64,000 nt of DNA from Tamarix chinensis (GCA_030549775.1 CM060178.1:65028896-65092895); one strand, 5' to 3'. Positions 1-12,849 are shown, counted from the stretch's first letter. Program-made: numbers and translations. Notes: generated by a model not told the origin, from the letters alone.

Positions 1-59
1 GCTTAGCCACATGATTTCACTTAGATCTCCCTGATCTAAGATTAGAACACTACCCCAAC

Positions 60-310
60 AAAGATCTTTGATAACAGCTATCAACCATTATTAAATTATG
101 TGTTATTAAAAATTTAATAGTGGTTAAAAAGCCATTATAAAAATTCTAAAAAATGTGCCAGTTTTAGTGAAAAATTCATGTTTTAATAACGATTTTGGTT
201 AATACCATTATTAAAACAAGAGGTTTTGTCAACAATGTTTTCTTTTAACCATTTCCGTTATTAAAGGGCTTTGTTAATAGTGTGTTCTTATAACCATTAT
301 TAAAACATAA
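60..310. repeat. Subterminal repeats of a CACTA-like transposon
   Basis: A short motif, aaccattattaaa, recurs at 83-95, 203-217 and 292-306. Variants lie at 183-190 and 255-265, and inverted forms (ttttaacc, ggttaaaa) lie between them. Clustered short repeats in both orientations next to a transposon end are typical of plant CACTA subterminal regions. Minus-strand CACTA coding remnants lie to the right, so this would be the 3' subterminal region of the same element. The terminal CACTA inverted repeat itself is not seen in the first 60 bases, so the assignment is an inference. Confidence 0.45.
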
Positions 311-1915
311 TTATATTTTTTTTATATAAATCTGTAATGTGTAAAACAACACAAATAACTCTAGAGATATTCCTCTAAGGAATATAAAAATTAGTAGGCA
401 TAATATAAGTTGTATGCATATATCAACATTGACATTCATAGTTGTATGCATATATGCATGTGCATCTCCAATTGCATAGGAGAATATAATACATATAAGA
501 TATACTAGAACATGCATGTACTTAGATCCTAATACTAAATGTGTGAGTGCACAAACTTGACTAGTTCATCTCTAACTCCATCAATTTCATCATCTGGGTA
601 TTTTTTACCTCGTGCTTATCCATCGTTGAAAAATATGATTCGATCATTTAGTTAGTAATTAATATTTCATAGATTATGAAAACATCCTATAAGGGGTGAA
701 TATGGTAGAATGAAATATAATGAGAAATTAAAATTTTGCATAATAATTTATAGCGGTTCAAGGGCCCAATGCACCTCTACATCTACTACCAAAGCGTCTT
801 TCCTTTTAGATTTTGAAATCTTCCTTTATTGTATGTTATGATGATCACTATTCTAGGTTTATGAGCCTACAATCTCAATGGTCTATCTTGGAGTTGATTT
901 ACACATTTTATTAGTCAACCTCTCTATGTTTATGAATATATAAATCCAATGACCTCTCTAGGAATTATAGACACATACAACCTCTTGATAATGAGTTTTG
1001 AAGAGTATTGTTGTGTTTACAATTGATTCCTTGCAAAATATAGAAATGAAAGTATCGAAACAAATGCGATTCAATTAAACAAGCTAGATGAATAATTTTT
1101 ACAAGTGTAAGAACACTCTAGCTAAATATGAACAACAAATTGGGTACTAGAGAAGTTTGATTTAGATTTAAACATGTGAAATCAAAATTCTCTTTGATTC
1201 TTTGTAAGATATGAAAATGACGAATTTAGAAGAGTTATGATAGCTTAATTGATGTTTATTAATGCATAAAAAATCTTAGTTATAATGCTAAAATATGTAT
1301 ACAAAAAATCAGCACAAGCCATTGGGTATAAAAAGTATTCTAACGATCGAATTATAACGGATAGAAAATTTCAAAAATACCTAGACCAGTCAATCGATAT
1401 TCACATCGATTGACTGATTTTGACTAATTAGTCGATGGGTTTAAGTAGAGTATTAAACACATTTTTTTGCATAGAAAACCAATCAAATTGTTTTGAAACT
1501 AGTTGTTTGGTTTTGAGAAACTGGCCAATCGATTTTGAGAAATCAGTTGCATGGTGGAATACTTTCAGCATTCACACCTTTACAAAAAAAAATACCATAA
1601 CTTTATGTACATAGGTTGAAATTGTATGTCATATTTTTTGATGTAAATTTGACAACTTAATATTTCGAAAGAAATATTATTCATAAAAAATAATTTCTAT
1701 GTAATTTATGGTGAATTTTACAAATCATATCATATGTAAAGCTACTTAAACTAAAATTAATTTAAGAACTTTTGCACAAATACTTGGAAATATTTTTGAT
1801 GCATGCAATCATTTAAGATCATTTAAAATAATTTTTAAATAGGATTATAAATATCAAATCATTGAAAAATTTAATTGGTCAATGTATAAATCATATGTAC
1901 ATAAAATCTAAGACT
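311..1915. other. AT-rich stretch without a recognisable gene
   Basis: Open frames here are short and match nothing I know. The only structure is a cluster of degenerate cgattgactg-type motifs at about 1,385-1,560. The same motif occurs inside LTRs K, F and E, so part of this stretch may be a decayed LTR of that type. Confidence 0.5.
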
Positions 1916-1929
1916 GTAACTGTAATACC

Positions 1930-2112
1930 ACCGTCGGCCGCTGTAGCAGCAACAGCCACCAACAGCAGCGCGTGGACAGCAGCAGCGGGTGACAGCACCT
2001 GCAGTAGCAAGCCGCACAGCCGTGCTACCGCCCGGTCACCGGCGAGCTCGGGCGATCACCGGCGAGCAGTCCTTGGCCTCCGACGAAGCTTCCCCGGCCT
2101 TCCTTTGCCCTG
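1930..2112 (+). other. GC-rich leader inside LTR A
   Basis: A CpG-rich patch with many cagcag and ccggcgag motifs stands out sharply from the AT-rich surroundings. An open frame of 83 codons crosses it from 1,862, but that frame starts outside the LTR and reads low-complexity Ala/Ser/Arg. I read the patch as a leader or promoter-proximal segment of the LTR, not as a gene. Confidence 0.5.
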
Positions 2113-2249
2113 ATTTGTCGATTTTTTGTTTGGTATAATTTTTGAAAAACCCTAACCCTTGTTTTGGTTAATTGGGTATGAATTAGCTTATAAAAAGCTA
2201 AATTGATCGTTTGTTTATGTATATATATGCTGTAAGATTGATTTTGATA

Positions 2250-3440
2250 GGTTAATTGTATGGTTATGTTGAGATTTGGAAAAATTAGATTTTTAGCCGG
2301 GTTATGCCCAAATTTTTCGGATCCGCCCGTTTTTGCGATTTCGGACAAATTGATTATACAATATGTTTTAAAATGTATTCAATTTCATTTTGGAACCGTC
2401 AATTTGAGGAATTTATGCAGGTTTTATCGGAATTTGATTCTTAGGTCAAATTTTGGGTGTAATGAAATTGGGTCGTGTAATTGAGCCGTTCCGCTTAATT
2501 GATTTTATAGTATCATTTAAAATGTATTTAATTTTATATTAGAAGTGTTGATTTGGGAAAATTATGCGTAATTTATCGGAATTGAATTTTTAGGTCAAAA
2601 CTCCCGCGGGTTTAAATTGGATTTTGTAATTGGGTTATTTTATTCAATTGACTATATAAATTATATTAGAATATGTTTAATTACATTTCCGAACCGTCAA
2701 TTGGTATGTTTTGGCAATAATTGATCGGGTTTGCGTTCCGGACTGAAAGACCCTAATTATGCTAAATTGGATATTTCTGTTATCGGTTTTGATCAATTGA
2801 TTAATTCATATGTTATAAAATGTTTTTAATTGTATTTATAAACATTCAATTTGATTAAATTTATAGAATTTTACTGAATCGTATTTTCGGGCTGAAAACC
2901 TTAGATTTTAAGTGAAATTATGAAATTGGTTATTTGTGTAGTTGTTTTGCTAAAATTAAATTCATAAAAGTAGTTGAAATGATCATAATTGTATTTTAAT
3001 GCCTTTAATTGGAATCAATTGATTTGAATTAACGAAGTTTGTGTTGTAGACTTTAAAACCCTAATTTTAAAAATGGATGGTCTGGAATTGGTTAATCGGA
3101 AGATTGTTTTGTTGAAATCGATTATCTGGATTTATCTAAAATTAGTTTAATCATGTTTTAAAACTATCAATTTGAGGAAATCAAAGTGATTTGGTCGATT
3201 CGTAGTTAGGCATTTAAAACCCTAATCTTCGGGGATGATTTTGTAGAATTGATTTTGCTATGTGTATTTTATCTAATCGGTTTCTATCTTGAGGTTTTAA
3301 ATAAATTAAATTATGTTTTAACCTAATCGATTTGGATTTGATTCTAAGTAAATTGGTTGGGTTACTTATTCAATTATAAAACCTAATAAATAAGTTATTT
3401 TCGATAAATTAACTTATGATCGATTATTCTGTCTCAGGCT
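2250..3440 (+). repeat. Diverged tandem array, unit about 145-165 bp
   Basis: About seven or eight diverged copies share an order of landmarks: a tttaatt..ttt stretch, a (c)tcaatttg..gaa stretch, an attttatcggaattg-like stretch, then ggtcaaa or aaaccctaat. Recognisable copies begin near 2,383, 2,526, 2,678, 2,822, 2,987, 3,147 and 3,310, giving spacings of 143-165 bp. The array fills the 5' half of LTR A and is absent from the matching part of LTR D. Confidence 0.6.
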
Positions 3441-5031
3441 TTCCAAATTAATTTGAGATGTCCTAAGTGTATTTGTATTAATCTGTTTGATATATATTTA
3501 ATCTTAAAACTTAATAGAACTATGCTTTTAAGTCCTAAGTTTTGGACACGTTTTCTAAGAAAGATCATTTGTGTCGTTTGTGTTTATTTAATTAGAATAT
3601 GTGGATTATTGATTGATAGGATAGTTTCTAATTTAGTTTCTGATTTCTATCGGGTCTAGGAAAGCTTTCTCGTGGACCCACGAACTAGGGATCCCTCTCC
3701 CTCTCATTTCGTTTAGCTAGCTTCGGATCCAAGTAAGTCCCTACTTACCTCTACTTATGAGTGTTTAGTAAGGACGAAGCTATGGCCTTGTGCTATGTGT
3801 GATGTAATGTGTGGGTGAATGATGAACATGCCCTGTTGATGTGTATTATGCATGCGTTATGAATAACCTGTTTTGTGTAGCGCAACGTGGATCACGAGGT
3901 ATGTTGTGTGTGCCTTGTACTATACGTGTATGACATGTTCCATGTTTGATGTTGATGTTGATGATGTGATTTGTTATGGCCCTCTAGGACATGCATGCTA
4001 GGGTTTAGGGTAGCATGAAATGATAAGTAAAAGAACAATGGGGAAGTGGAAGTTCGGGGAGTTTGCATGGGGAACTAGACCTTGCATGGGCATGATCCTT
4101 ACGTGGAAAAAGTTAATTTGGGTTGTAAGTAAGAGTCATGGAGAGTCTTAGAATGATTGGATACTCGGTATGAAAATAGTACGTGAGTTGGCGTATAAGA
4201 GACCTGATTAGGGTTTTGTGAGTAAGTGTGTTGGGAAGTCTGCATGGAGTATTTAAAGTCTGCATGGGAATGAATCTTACGTGAGGAAAGTTTATTTAGG
4301 AAGTAAACAAGATAATGCCAAAGTTATGGATCCATTGGAGACTTGGGTGCAAAATTTTACGTGGGTCGGTGTAAGAGTGCCTAAGGATTCCAATTAGGGT
4401 TTTTGGGAGGAGATGAGCATTTGGAGGGGTACAAGGGTAAAAATGGTCAAGGAGGGATGGAGTATGGGGTTGAGAGTGAGAGTCCACTTGTATGAAGGAT
4501 GAGTATGGGCTTCTAAATGAGGGAAGAGATTTTGGGGCAAAGAGGAGAGGTTACTTGAGGAGGAAGTAAAGTGCTAGGGTTTGGTGTGGCCAACTAGGGT
4601 TTGGCGGTCACATGCGGAGTTGGGGAATAAAGGGGTATATTTTGGGAATTTCTTAGTAGAGACGGGATGCGAAACAAGGAACCAAGTAAAGTTAAGATGA
4701 GTAAGAAAGAGTTGGGCCACATAGGCCCACATTAGGGTTTTCCAAGGAGGAGCCCTAGAGGGGTGAAGACATGCGGGACCGATATCGTTGTGTTAGGGTT
4801 AGTCCACATTCTCGGGAGAGTGTGCCCTTACTACGTTTCCTTATGTATAAGAGTAAGAGGGGATGGACATCGGGCATGAGAAGGGGAGAACAGTCTCAAG
4901 ATATGGGACGGGCCTCCTCGAAGGGAAGAAGCAGAGAGTAGTAGACATGCATGTCAAGGGTGGAACCTTATTCAATAAGACATGAATAAGATATTAATTA
5001 CTTAAAGAGTAAGATTGTTGAGCCGGGCCCA

Positions 5032-5600
5032 GACCGATCCACCGGCATAATAGTGGCCAGGTGCCGGGGTGCCCTGGAGACCGATCCACCGGCGTATAAT
5101 AGTGGTTAGGTGCGTTCTGCCCTATACGTGACCGATCCACCGGCTATAATAGTGGGGGATCCCGAGCTCAACAAACCAAACAGTATGTTGTAATTAAATC
5201 ACGGGAAAGATACTATATACTTACAGTGGAACACCATGAGAGTCGGGGCCAGACCGATCCACCGGCATAATAGTGGCCAGGAGCGTTGTGCCCTGGAGAC
5301 CGATCCACCGGCGTATAATAGTGGTTAGGTGCGTTCTGCCCTATAAGTGACCGATCCACCGGCTATAATAGTGGGGTTCCCGTACTTGCATGGATTAACA
5401 AAGATTATGGTGTGAAATGACTTACAAACAAATCCTGGAAAGATATGTTATAATCACAGTGAAACACCGTGAGAGTCGGGGCCAGACCGATCCACCGGCA
5501 TAATAGTGGCAAGGAGCGTTCTGCCCTGGAGACCGATCCACCGGCATATAATAGTGGTTAGGTGCGTTCTGCCCTATAAGTGACCGATCCACCGGCTATA
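5032..5600 (+). repeat. Minisatellite with higher-order structure in LTR A
   Basis: The 15-mer GACCGATCCACCGGC, followed by a variant of (gt)ataatagtgg, begins at 5,032, 5,079, 5,130, 5,252, 5,298, 5,349, 5,485, 5,531 and 5,582. Spacing within a triplet is 46-51 bp, and the triplets repeat at 220 and 233 bp. Each triplet starts with a cgggcccaga or cggggccaga lead-in and ends with gtggggg or gtggggtt. Confidence 0.92.
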
Positions 5601-5937
5601 ATAGTGGGGTTCCCGCACTCTCGTGGATTCATAACGATTATGACGTGAATCTACTATATTTACTAGAGATCTAAAGAATAAGTCTAGTTGGACCTTGGCC
5701 AGCTTTTATTATCTGTATCACCACATGCTGTTTATGTGCATAATGAGTCACTTATTGTTCGGTTATTCCACGCTTATATGTTAAATGGGATGTTGCGTAT
5801 GTTTTATATGTTAATACGAGTGTATGGCAGGATTCATGCTGTGGGTTGTGAGTATGTATGATATTGTATTAACGTATTGTACTATAATTTAATATGCACT
5901 TGATGATATCTCTCCTATAAGGTAGGTTAGCGAGACT

Positions 5938-6010
5938 TACTCAGTATTGGACCCGTACTGATACTACACTGGTTGAATGGGTCCTGTGATGATCCACCAA
6001 TGGTGGGGAG
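5938..6010 (+). other. Block conserved among several LTR subfamilies
   Basis: This reads acttactcagtattggac, then a short gap and tactgatactac, then gggtcctgtgatgatccac. Related blocks occur in LTR D (46,378-46,450), K (about 13,460-13,520), G (minus strand, about 26,090-26,170) and, more weakly, L (minus strand). Conservation across otherwise diverged LTRs suggests a functional LTR segment such as promoter, polyadenylation or RNA structure. Which one cannot be told from the sequence. Confidence 0.5.
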
Positions 6011-6408
6011 CAGACCTCTTGTGCAGGTTGATACTGTTTTGGGGTGGAAGGCTTGACCTGAGCGAGTAGGCGGTCCGGATATTTATCCTTCGGGATTTAT
6101 TTTGTTTAATTGTATTCACCTTTGGAAGTTGCAAGTATTGTTTTCAGATTTCTAAGGGTTTTGTAATTGACTTTAAATTTCTCGTATTCTGATAAGTGTT
6201 TACTTTTCGGATTTAATTGTTTGATGGGATTTGAAATTCAGATTTAATTGTTTGACAGGTTTTAGCCTTACATCTAACATGAGATAGATGGTTGACATTT
6301 ATCTCGTGTTAGATGTGGCGGTACCATTTCCCAAATTCGCTCCTAGCTTCCGCTTTAATCTTTCAAAAAAATTTTTTTAGGAGTGAAATTTGGGGGTGTT
6401 ACAGTAAC

Positions 6409-7108
6409 ATAGTCTTTGAAACTTGAGTCTTAGTTTTTTGAACACGCTTGCTTATCCTTCAATATTTATGTATTCTATATATGAAATTGAAGTTCTTCAA
6501 TTTAGAGTCTTATTATTTTTTTTCCATTTTCATATTTATCTTGTGATTGAGATATGATTTGTAAACTTGATTTCCTTTTAACTCATTAACTTAGTTAAGT
6601 GTTGAATACTTCAATTTTTACTATGATACACATGCACACTTAACATTATAAGTTGAATTCATAATTGAGTTTGTTATGATAAAAAATAAGGTTGATTAAC
6701 CTATGAAGTCAATAGATTAACTAGTAAAAAATTTGGAAAATGAAACAAACATGAATTAGATCTAAGTTCACAGATTTGTTCTTGAGTATGAGATCCATTG
6801 ATCTACAAATATACTATCAACAATCATTACCTTTTTATTATTGTTGACACTTTAAAATGAATTTAGTTATTTTATTGATCTATCAGATATTAATTGAAAT
6901 TAAAATAACATAAAAAATACTTATCTTTCTGCAAACCATTACAGTCTTATACTTAAGATTCCTTTGGTATAGAACACAATTTCAGCCTCTCTTTATATAT
7001 GCCAAGTGTAGTGCCTTAATTAATAAAGTTGATACATAATATTGTAACTTTATATATCTCAAAAAATTAATGTAGAATATGTGTATTAATAAACTAATGA
7101 AGTAAAAT
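6409..7108. other. AT-rich CACTA remnant without open frame
   Basis: This lies between solo LTR A and the Ulp1-like remnant. On the minus strand it would be the 3' end of the CACTA gene region, but I could not recognise the cysteine-box part of the protease or any other domain. Confidence 0.4.
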
Positions 7109-7486
7109 TTATACTAACATTTCAATTAAATCTTTCCTTTCAACATGAACAACAATAAAAGGAACGGAATAATTATAGATGGAATCAAACACATATACTT
7201 TATTTTGATCAGAATGGATGGTGTACAAATCCCTGTGATGATTTGAAAGATATGGTATGAGATAAAGCTTGTTGTTGTACCCTTTCCTTAAGATGCAATC
7301 CACTTTGTAGTTTATGTGTCTACCCTCATTTTGTGGTACAATCAGATTTGTAGTATGGACACATAAACTTAATAGAGGACAACATCCCCTCTGACACAAC
7401 ACGAGTAACACCCAACATGTGGATGAAAATAATAAAAAATATTTATTAACAACTAATAATTCATATATATACATACATACAAACAC
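7109..7486 (-). pseudogene. Ulp1-like cysteine protease fragment of a CACTA transposon
   Basis: A 125-codon open frame. Its residues 70-105 (KLYLIPYLSNHH..LYTI..NKVYVFDSI) match the plant Ulp1/C48 peptidase pattern of a hydrophobic strand, HW, and a V(Y/F)DS(L/I) box carrying the catalytic Asp. The His is present, but the usual following Trp is lost (HHRDLY). The cysteine box that should follow is not in this frame, so the protein is truncated. In plants this domain is carried by CACTA and some Mutator-like transposons. Here the minus-strand orientation matches the other CACTA domains to the right, which suggests one element. The reading is a family-level match by eye and the protein is surely inactive. 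Confidence 0.6.
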
Positions 7487-7954
7487 ACATAAAAGTTTAA
7501 AAAATTATACAAATAAAAAAAAAGTGTTAAAAGATATAATATGAAATGTACTACCCCATCCTAAAATCCTTCAAAATATGTTTAAAATTATGTTGATATA
7601 AAATAAGTTAGTTTTAGTTTCTAAAATGGATTGAAATTATAATAAAAATGTGAATTTCAAGTGTACCAATCGATTGTTATGATCAGATTTTGACATTTTT
7701 ATTCTTGACGAATCAATTGATTAGTTTGCCTAAGCAATAAATTAGTTATCTTATGATTTGAGGTCCTTTTATGATTTTGATTTGAATATCTTCCAAATGT
7801 TTATAAAAACATATAATTAGAATCTATTAATACTAATGATCATATTTTGGTGTTGGGTGATTATTTTTATAATATTTATATCATTCTATGATTTTATTTA
7901 GTTAAAATTTTTCAAAAAGCACTTTTTGAGACACGCCTCACATTCTCTCTTCTC

Positions 7955-8143
7955 CCTCACCTTCCTCTCTCTCTCTCTCTCTCCCTAATAGCTAGGATGT
8001 GTATTTGACTTCTTGACCATCATTCCTTGACTTACCAACCTCCTGCCATGTCCCTTCATAACTACACTCAACCTCCCTCACCCCATCAAGTGTCCTCTCT
8101 CACCTAGTTTCCCACACTCAACAATATTAGTCATCTCTTTCTT

Positions 8144-8175
<32 letters not shown>
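7955..8175 (+). repeat. CT-rich microsatellite tracts in LTR K
   Basis: (CT)n runs at about 7,966-7,982 and 8,141-8,166 sit in a pyrimidine-rich segment. A short (TA)n follows at about 8,178-8,193. Confidence 0.8.
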
Positions 8176-8178
<3 letters not shown>

Positions 8179-8693
8179 ATATATATATATATATCCTATG
8201 GATTTCAACCAGCCCTCAATTCTATACCGTCTATTCTTGATTCAATTTCATTCTTACTTGTCGATCCTCTCTTCTTCCTTTCCCTAAGTGAAATTTCTAA
8301 ATATTGAGTGTTCCTTCATTCTTCCCCTTTTTCTTTTTCTACTATAAACAAAGGCTTGCCTCTTATTTTTCTTCCCTTCCTTAGTCAAATTCTTTTCTCT
8401 CAGTTCTTCTTCTAACCTTAGCTTTAGCTATCTCTTTTTTATGGCATAGAAGCATGCTAGGATTAATATGGTAAAGTTTGGTGAGTTTTGGTTTGTGTAT
8501 TGTATGTCTAGGTGCTGTCTTACCCAGATCTATCGATCGGTTCACTAAACCCATTAATTGTTCGTGTGAAGTTGCCTGGTTTAAATTTTAATCTACAGGT
8601 TGTGAGATCAGCTAATTGGTTTGATGAACCAGTCAAATGGCTCTTATAAGCTAGTCAATCGATAGGTCAAACTCATCGAATAGTGACCGTATG

Positions 8694-11600
8694 TGTAACA
8701 CCCCAAAAATTTACTTCTAAAAAATTTTGTTGAAGAGAAAAATGCTATTCAAACATGAATGGGTGTTACCATTATAATTGATATAAATATGGCTATGCAC
8801 CATTCTTATAACAATTACAAGGTAAAAGTAAAACTAGATGCAAGGCAAAATAAATATAAAATGTGGATACTCCATAAGATAATTAAGAGTTTAGAGTTTA
8901 CTTCAAAAATGGAACCAAAATACATAAAGTAAATGTTTAAGATGAAAATGATAATGAAGGAAAACCAATTTAAATCAATAATTGAATAACATAGCTCTAT
9001 CCAACTCCCAACCCTAACATAAGATGATATGACTCCAACCCAATCAAAGCATTATAAGCAGTGAAGTCATCTAACAGGTTCTCATTTACCTACATAGGCT
9101 CCTAAGGGGTCTATCCTTGTGGGAATAAGTAACACCTATATTAAGGATGACCAATACATTATATAATGAATAAGGTAATAATACTGTAAAAAGGGTCACA
9201 TAAGTGCATAAGACTGCAGTAAGAGATGACATGCATATAGGGTAATATTTTTAATTTATTTCTTACTCTCTAAACCATACAATAATAGCATAGTGATAAC
9301 TATTCATGATTTTATTCACATTATGTTCAAGGACCCCACTATTCTCAATCGGTGGAACAATAATCAAGTATAACTTTAGGGTAGGATGCTCCTAGCCACT
9401 ATTCTCACCTATGGATTGGTAACTAAAGTACAACTCCAAGGAAGGACGTTCCTAGCTACTATTCTCACTGGTAGATTGATAATTGTATTTTAACTTAAGT
9501 GATTAGTGTATTATTCATGATTTGTTTATTTCAAGGTCATCACATAGTCATGATTTGTTAATCTCACAACCTTAGCTTATTCTATCCTCTAATTCACCTT
9601 TAGTCCTTAATTTCCCTAAAAAATCTCAACATGTTAATATGAACCACATATTCAAGATCCATGGTATATTCCTCACGTGTTACACATGTGATAGCAACCT
9701 ACCCCTAGGTTTACTATTCAGGCCTCCTCTGAAAAATCCTAATTTCTTATGCTTAGCATATTTCCTTCCTTCGTGCTTTTTTAGTTTCTAAATTCCATAC
9801 CCATGCATAGAATGGTTTATTTAAAAATTAAGTAAGAAGTTGTGGCCTAAGTCTCACATCTTACATATGTGATAATAACCTACCTCTAGGGTAATTGTTT
9901 GGGCCTTCTTTAAAATCCTAATTTCTCATACCTAGTATAATTCATTTCTTAGTCTCTGTTTAGTTCAAAATTTTCATACCCATGCATAGAATGATATTTT
10001 TAACCATTAAATCATAAATCATAGCCTAAATACCACATCTTACACATGTTATAATAACCTACTTCTAAGGTCACTATTCAGACTTCCTCCAGAATCCTAA
10101 TTTTCCTCTTTTGTCATAACTATCCCCCTAGACTTTGTATGGCCACCTAATCTAGTATATGTTTCTAAAATGTTATTTTTCATATCATATACCAAATTTG
10201 CAATCCAACTCCCCCATCTCGTACATGCGATAATAACCTACCCCTATTATTAACACTTGGGCCTCCCAAAACCTTAATTTTACATTTTGGTCATAACTCC
10301 TTTCCTAGAGGTCAAATGACTCCCCAAATTTTATAACCTACCCTAGATGCCATAACTAACCTCATATCTAATCCCAAGTATCATTATCCCACATTACGTG
10401 ATGTGAACATGACTTACCCCTAGGTTTTATTAATCACACTTATAGCCTTTCCCTTCATGTATTTACTATAAACCTTTCATTTTTACTCCAATCACCTTAT
10501 GCAATACTGTTAACTTATTTTTGGTCAAATAACAACCCAAAGTATTGAACATACCACTTTTTAATTGTATTAACCAAAATATCCCTAGGTTATAAGAAAT
10601 CCTATTTCTACCTTCCCCAAATCACAGGACTCCCAACATGATGGACTCTTCAACTTTCAACACATACAATGTCATAAAAATCACGGACATGAGTATACAT
10701 ATATACTTCATATTCAACACAATCATATCTACACAGCTCTTTTACCTTCTTCTACCATCAAGAAAAACTTTATATACAACACCAGAGTCATGTAACATTT
10801 CATACCATGCCATCACACATCAACACACCAAGGACATATATTATTACATAGCCAAAACCCTATCTATGATGATATCCTTAGCAAAGCGACTCCATTCTCT
10901 ATGCTTGAAAGACCTACACTTCCTCCTCTACTATCACTAGAGTATCACCTAGAAATAAGGACATACACAATTTATAATTTTTTTCCTTTTTTTAAAGAGT
11001 GTAGCCTAAATGAATACTAGAACATGGGAAAGGAAATAGAGGTAAATGAATTAGGAAATATTGTGTAGGGTGACATAGGGGTGGCTTACAGTGATGGAAC
11101 TAGTAGGGGACATGGATATATTTAGAGAGTGGTTAAGAGGTGGAAGCTTGGGTTTAGGTGGTGGTGGTATTGGGGCTAACTAGAGTTGGTGGCAGTTAGT
11201 GGTGGTGGAGCTAGATGCCAAATGTGGTATAGGGAGAAGAATGGTCGAGAGGGAGAAAAAAGGTGGGGAAAAATGATAGGGCTCGGTGTGGTGGCTATGT
11301 TGGTTAGGGCACCTATATAAGGTGGCTTTAATATGGTGGTGTTAATGAGGGAGAGAGGGGAACGATGGTGGTAGTGGTGCTAACAACCATAATTGTGTGT
11401 GTATGAGAAGAAAAGAAGAGAAGGGGGAATGTTAGGGGTGCTGGCATGGTATAGGTAGAGAGTTTGGCTTGGGGATGGTGGTGGCAAAAATTTTAGAGGT
11501 TACATTGAGATAGAGGAAGAAGGAAAAATAGGATGTGAGGGTTGGTATCTTGATGGTGGGAGAAAGGGAGAGAGGAGTGATTGAGGGGTATACATTGGTA

Positions 11601-12342
11601 GGGAAGGTCGAGGGAAATGAGGGAGATGATAAGGGGAAGTATATAGGCTTGACGTGCTTGGCTTTAGGAGAGGAAATATGGGGGTGTAGGGTAGGTGCAA
11701 GGTGTAGGGGGAAGGAACATTATGCAAGGACATGCGTAGTGTAAGGGTAAGGGTAGGGTGGAATGGTAGGTGTAGGTGTATGGTAGTGCACGACCGAGAG
11801 GGGTTAGGAGAGAGATGCCTGGATGGTTGAGGGAAAGGGTTTGTTTGGTGCAAAAAGGAAATAGGAAGGGTATGCAAGGAAAACAATGAGTGGGTAAGGA
11901 AAAATAAAATAAAAGAAAAGAAAATAAAGCTAAGAAAAGAAAAAGGAAAGTAATGAAAGAAAAAAAGAGGGGGAATGAGCCGAGGCTAGCCTGGTGGAAG
12001 AGAAAAGAAAAAAAAGAGAAGGAGAAGAGAGCTAGGTTGGGGTTGGTGCTATCTAGGAAGAAGGAGGAGAATAAGAAAGAAGAAAAAGGAAAAGATAAAA
12101 GAAAGAAAAGTTAAGAAGAAGGAAGAAAATGAGAAAACAAAAAATTTTGGAAGTGGGATTCGGGGTTTAGGTTTTTAGGGTTAAAGTTTTGGGTAACTAA
12201 TTATAAATATTTTACCTATATAATCTTTGGGTTTAGAGTTAGGTTAAAATAAGATAATTAAAGAATATAAATATTAAAAATTAGCTCAGATTAAAAGGTG
12301 ATAAATCAAAATTAAGATTTTATATGATTTTTGGGTATTACA
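8694..12342 (-). mobile_element. LTR B, about 3.65 kb, minus orientation
   Basis: The left end reads tgtaacaccccaaaa and the right end ttgggtattaca, the reversed TGTAATACCC..GGGGTGTTACA ends seen in A and D. Flanks are gtatg (8,689-8,693) and ctatg (12,343-12,347), a 5-bp duplication with one mismatch. On its own strand it starts AT-rich, then has a long pyrimidine-rich leader (12,170-11,100 read backwards) and, near its 3' end, three decayed minisatellite units. No gag or pol is present, so it is a solo LTR nested inside LTR K. Confidence 0.75.
9345..9495 (-). repeat. Decayed minisatellite in LTR B
   Basis: Three units on the minus strand have the layout of the A/D minisatellite: an (a)ccactattctca stretch, a short gap, a gattggt stretch, and a ggatgctcctagc or ggacgttcctagc linker. 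The CpG positions of the GACCGATCCACCGGC unit are mostly replaced by TG or CA. Confidence 0.6.
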
Positions 12343-12849
12343 CTATGACTAAAGTGGGTTGGTCTCTGCTTGGGCCCATCAATTAGTTTAGTTAAACCAA
12401 TTGACTTGTCTCCTTTGGACAATAAATTAGTAGAACCAATAATCCCATTATTTTGTTGGTTTTATTTTCTGTTCAGGTCTTGTATGACCAGCCAAGTTAA
12501 TTAGTCCCGGGGATCGATTGACTAGTCCGCTTGGGTTTTGCCACGTTTTCTTACTAGCTAATATCATTCCTTTGGACTTTCTATATTAATGGTTATATAT
12601 TATTAAATGATTTTGATCATGATTTCAACCATGATTACCTTAAATTTAAAATAGATTAAAATGATAATATTGTGATCTATTGTTTTGTTGTGTTAGTGCT
12701 CCTTTAAAACACCCAATTTGGGTGGATTGTATGCCTAGATTATTTTTTGTTTTCAACACTTAAAAAACCCAATCAATTTAATATTTTGAGTCTTAGAGGT
12801 CTTCCCATTATTCATACCTAGGATTTGGTTACCTTTTGTGCACTTATTC

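Larger units (their letters stand above)
1921..6403 (+). mobile_element. Giant solo LTR A (4,483 bp)
   Basis: The element starts TGTAATACCACC and ends GGGGGTGTTACA, so it has TG..CA ends and an imperfect terminal inversion. It is flanked by a perfect 5-bp duplication, gtaac, at 1,916-1,920 and 6,404-6,408. There is no primer-binding site, gag or pol, so it is best read as a solo LTR left by recombination between the two LTRs of a retrotransposon. From left to right it holds a GC-rich leader (1,930-2,112), a diverged tandem array of about 150-bp units (2,250-3,440), a core nearly identical to LTR D (from 3,768), a nine-copy minisatellite (5,032-5,600) and a conserved block at 5,938-6,010. The terminal sequence resembles the chromovirus LTRs elsewhere in the window, so a Ty3/gypsy origin is inferred. 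Confidence 0.88.

Noticed and set aside
5032..5600. Regularly spaced 15-bp repeats resembling a CRISPR array
   Set aside because: The spacers are repeats themselves, units come in triplets, the array lies inside a plant LTR, and there are no cas genes.
11500..11886. 128-codon minus-strand frame rich in Pro, Ser, His and Leu
   Set aside because: It lies in the pyrimidine-rich leader of LTR B and shows only low-complexity sequence.
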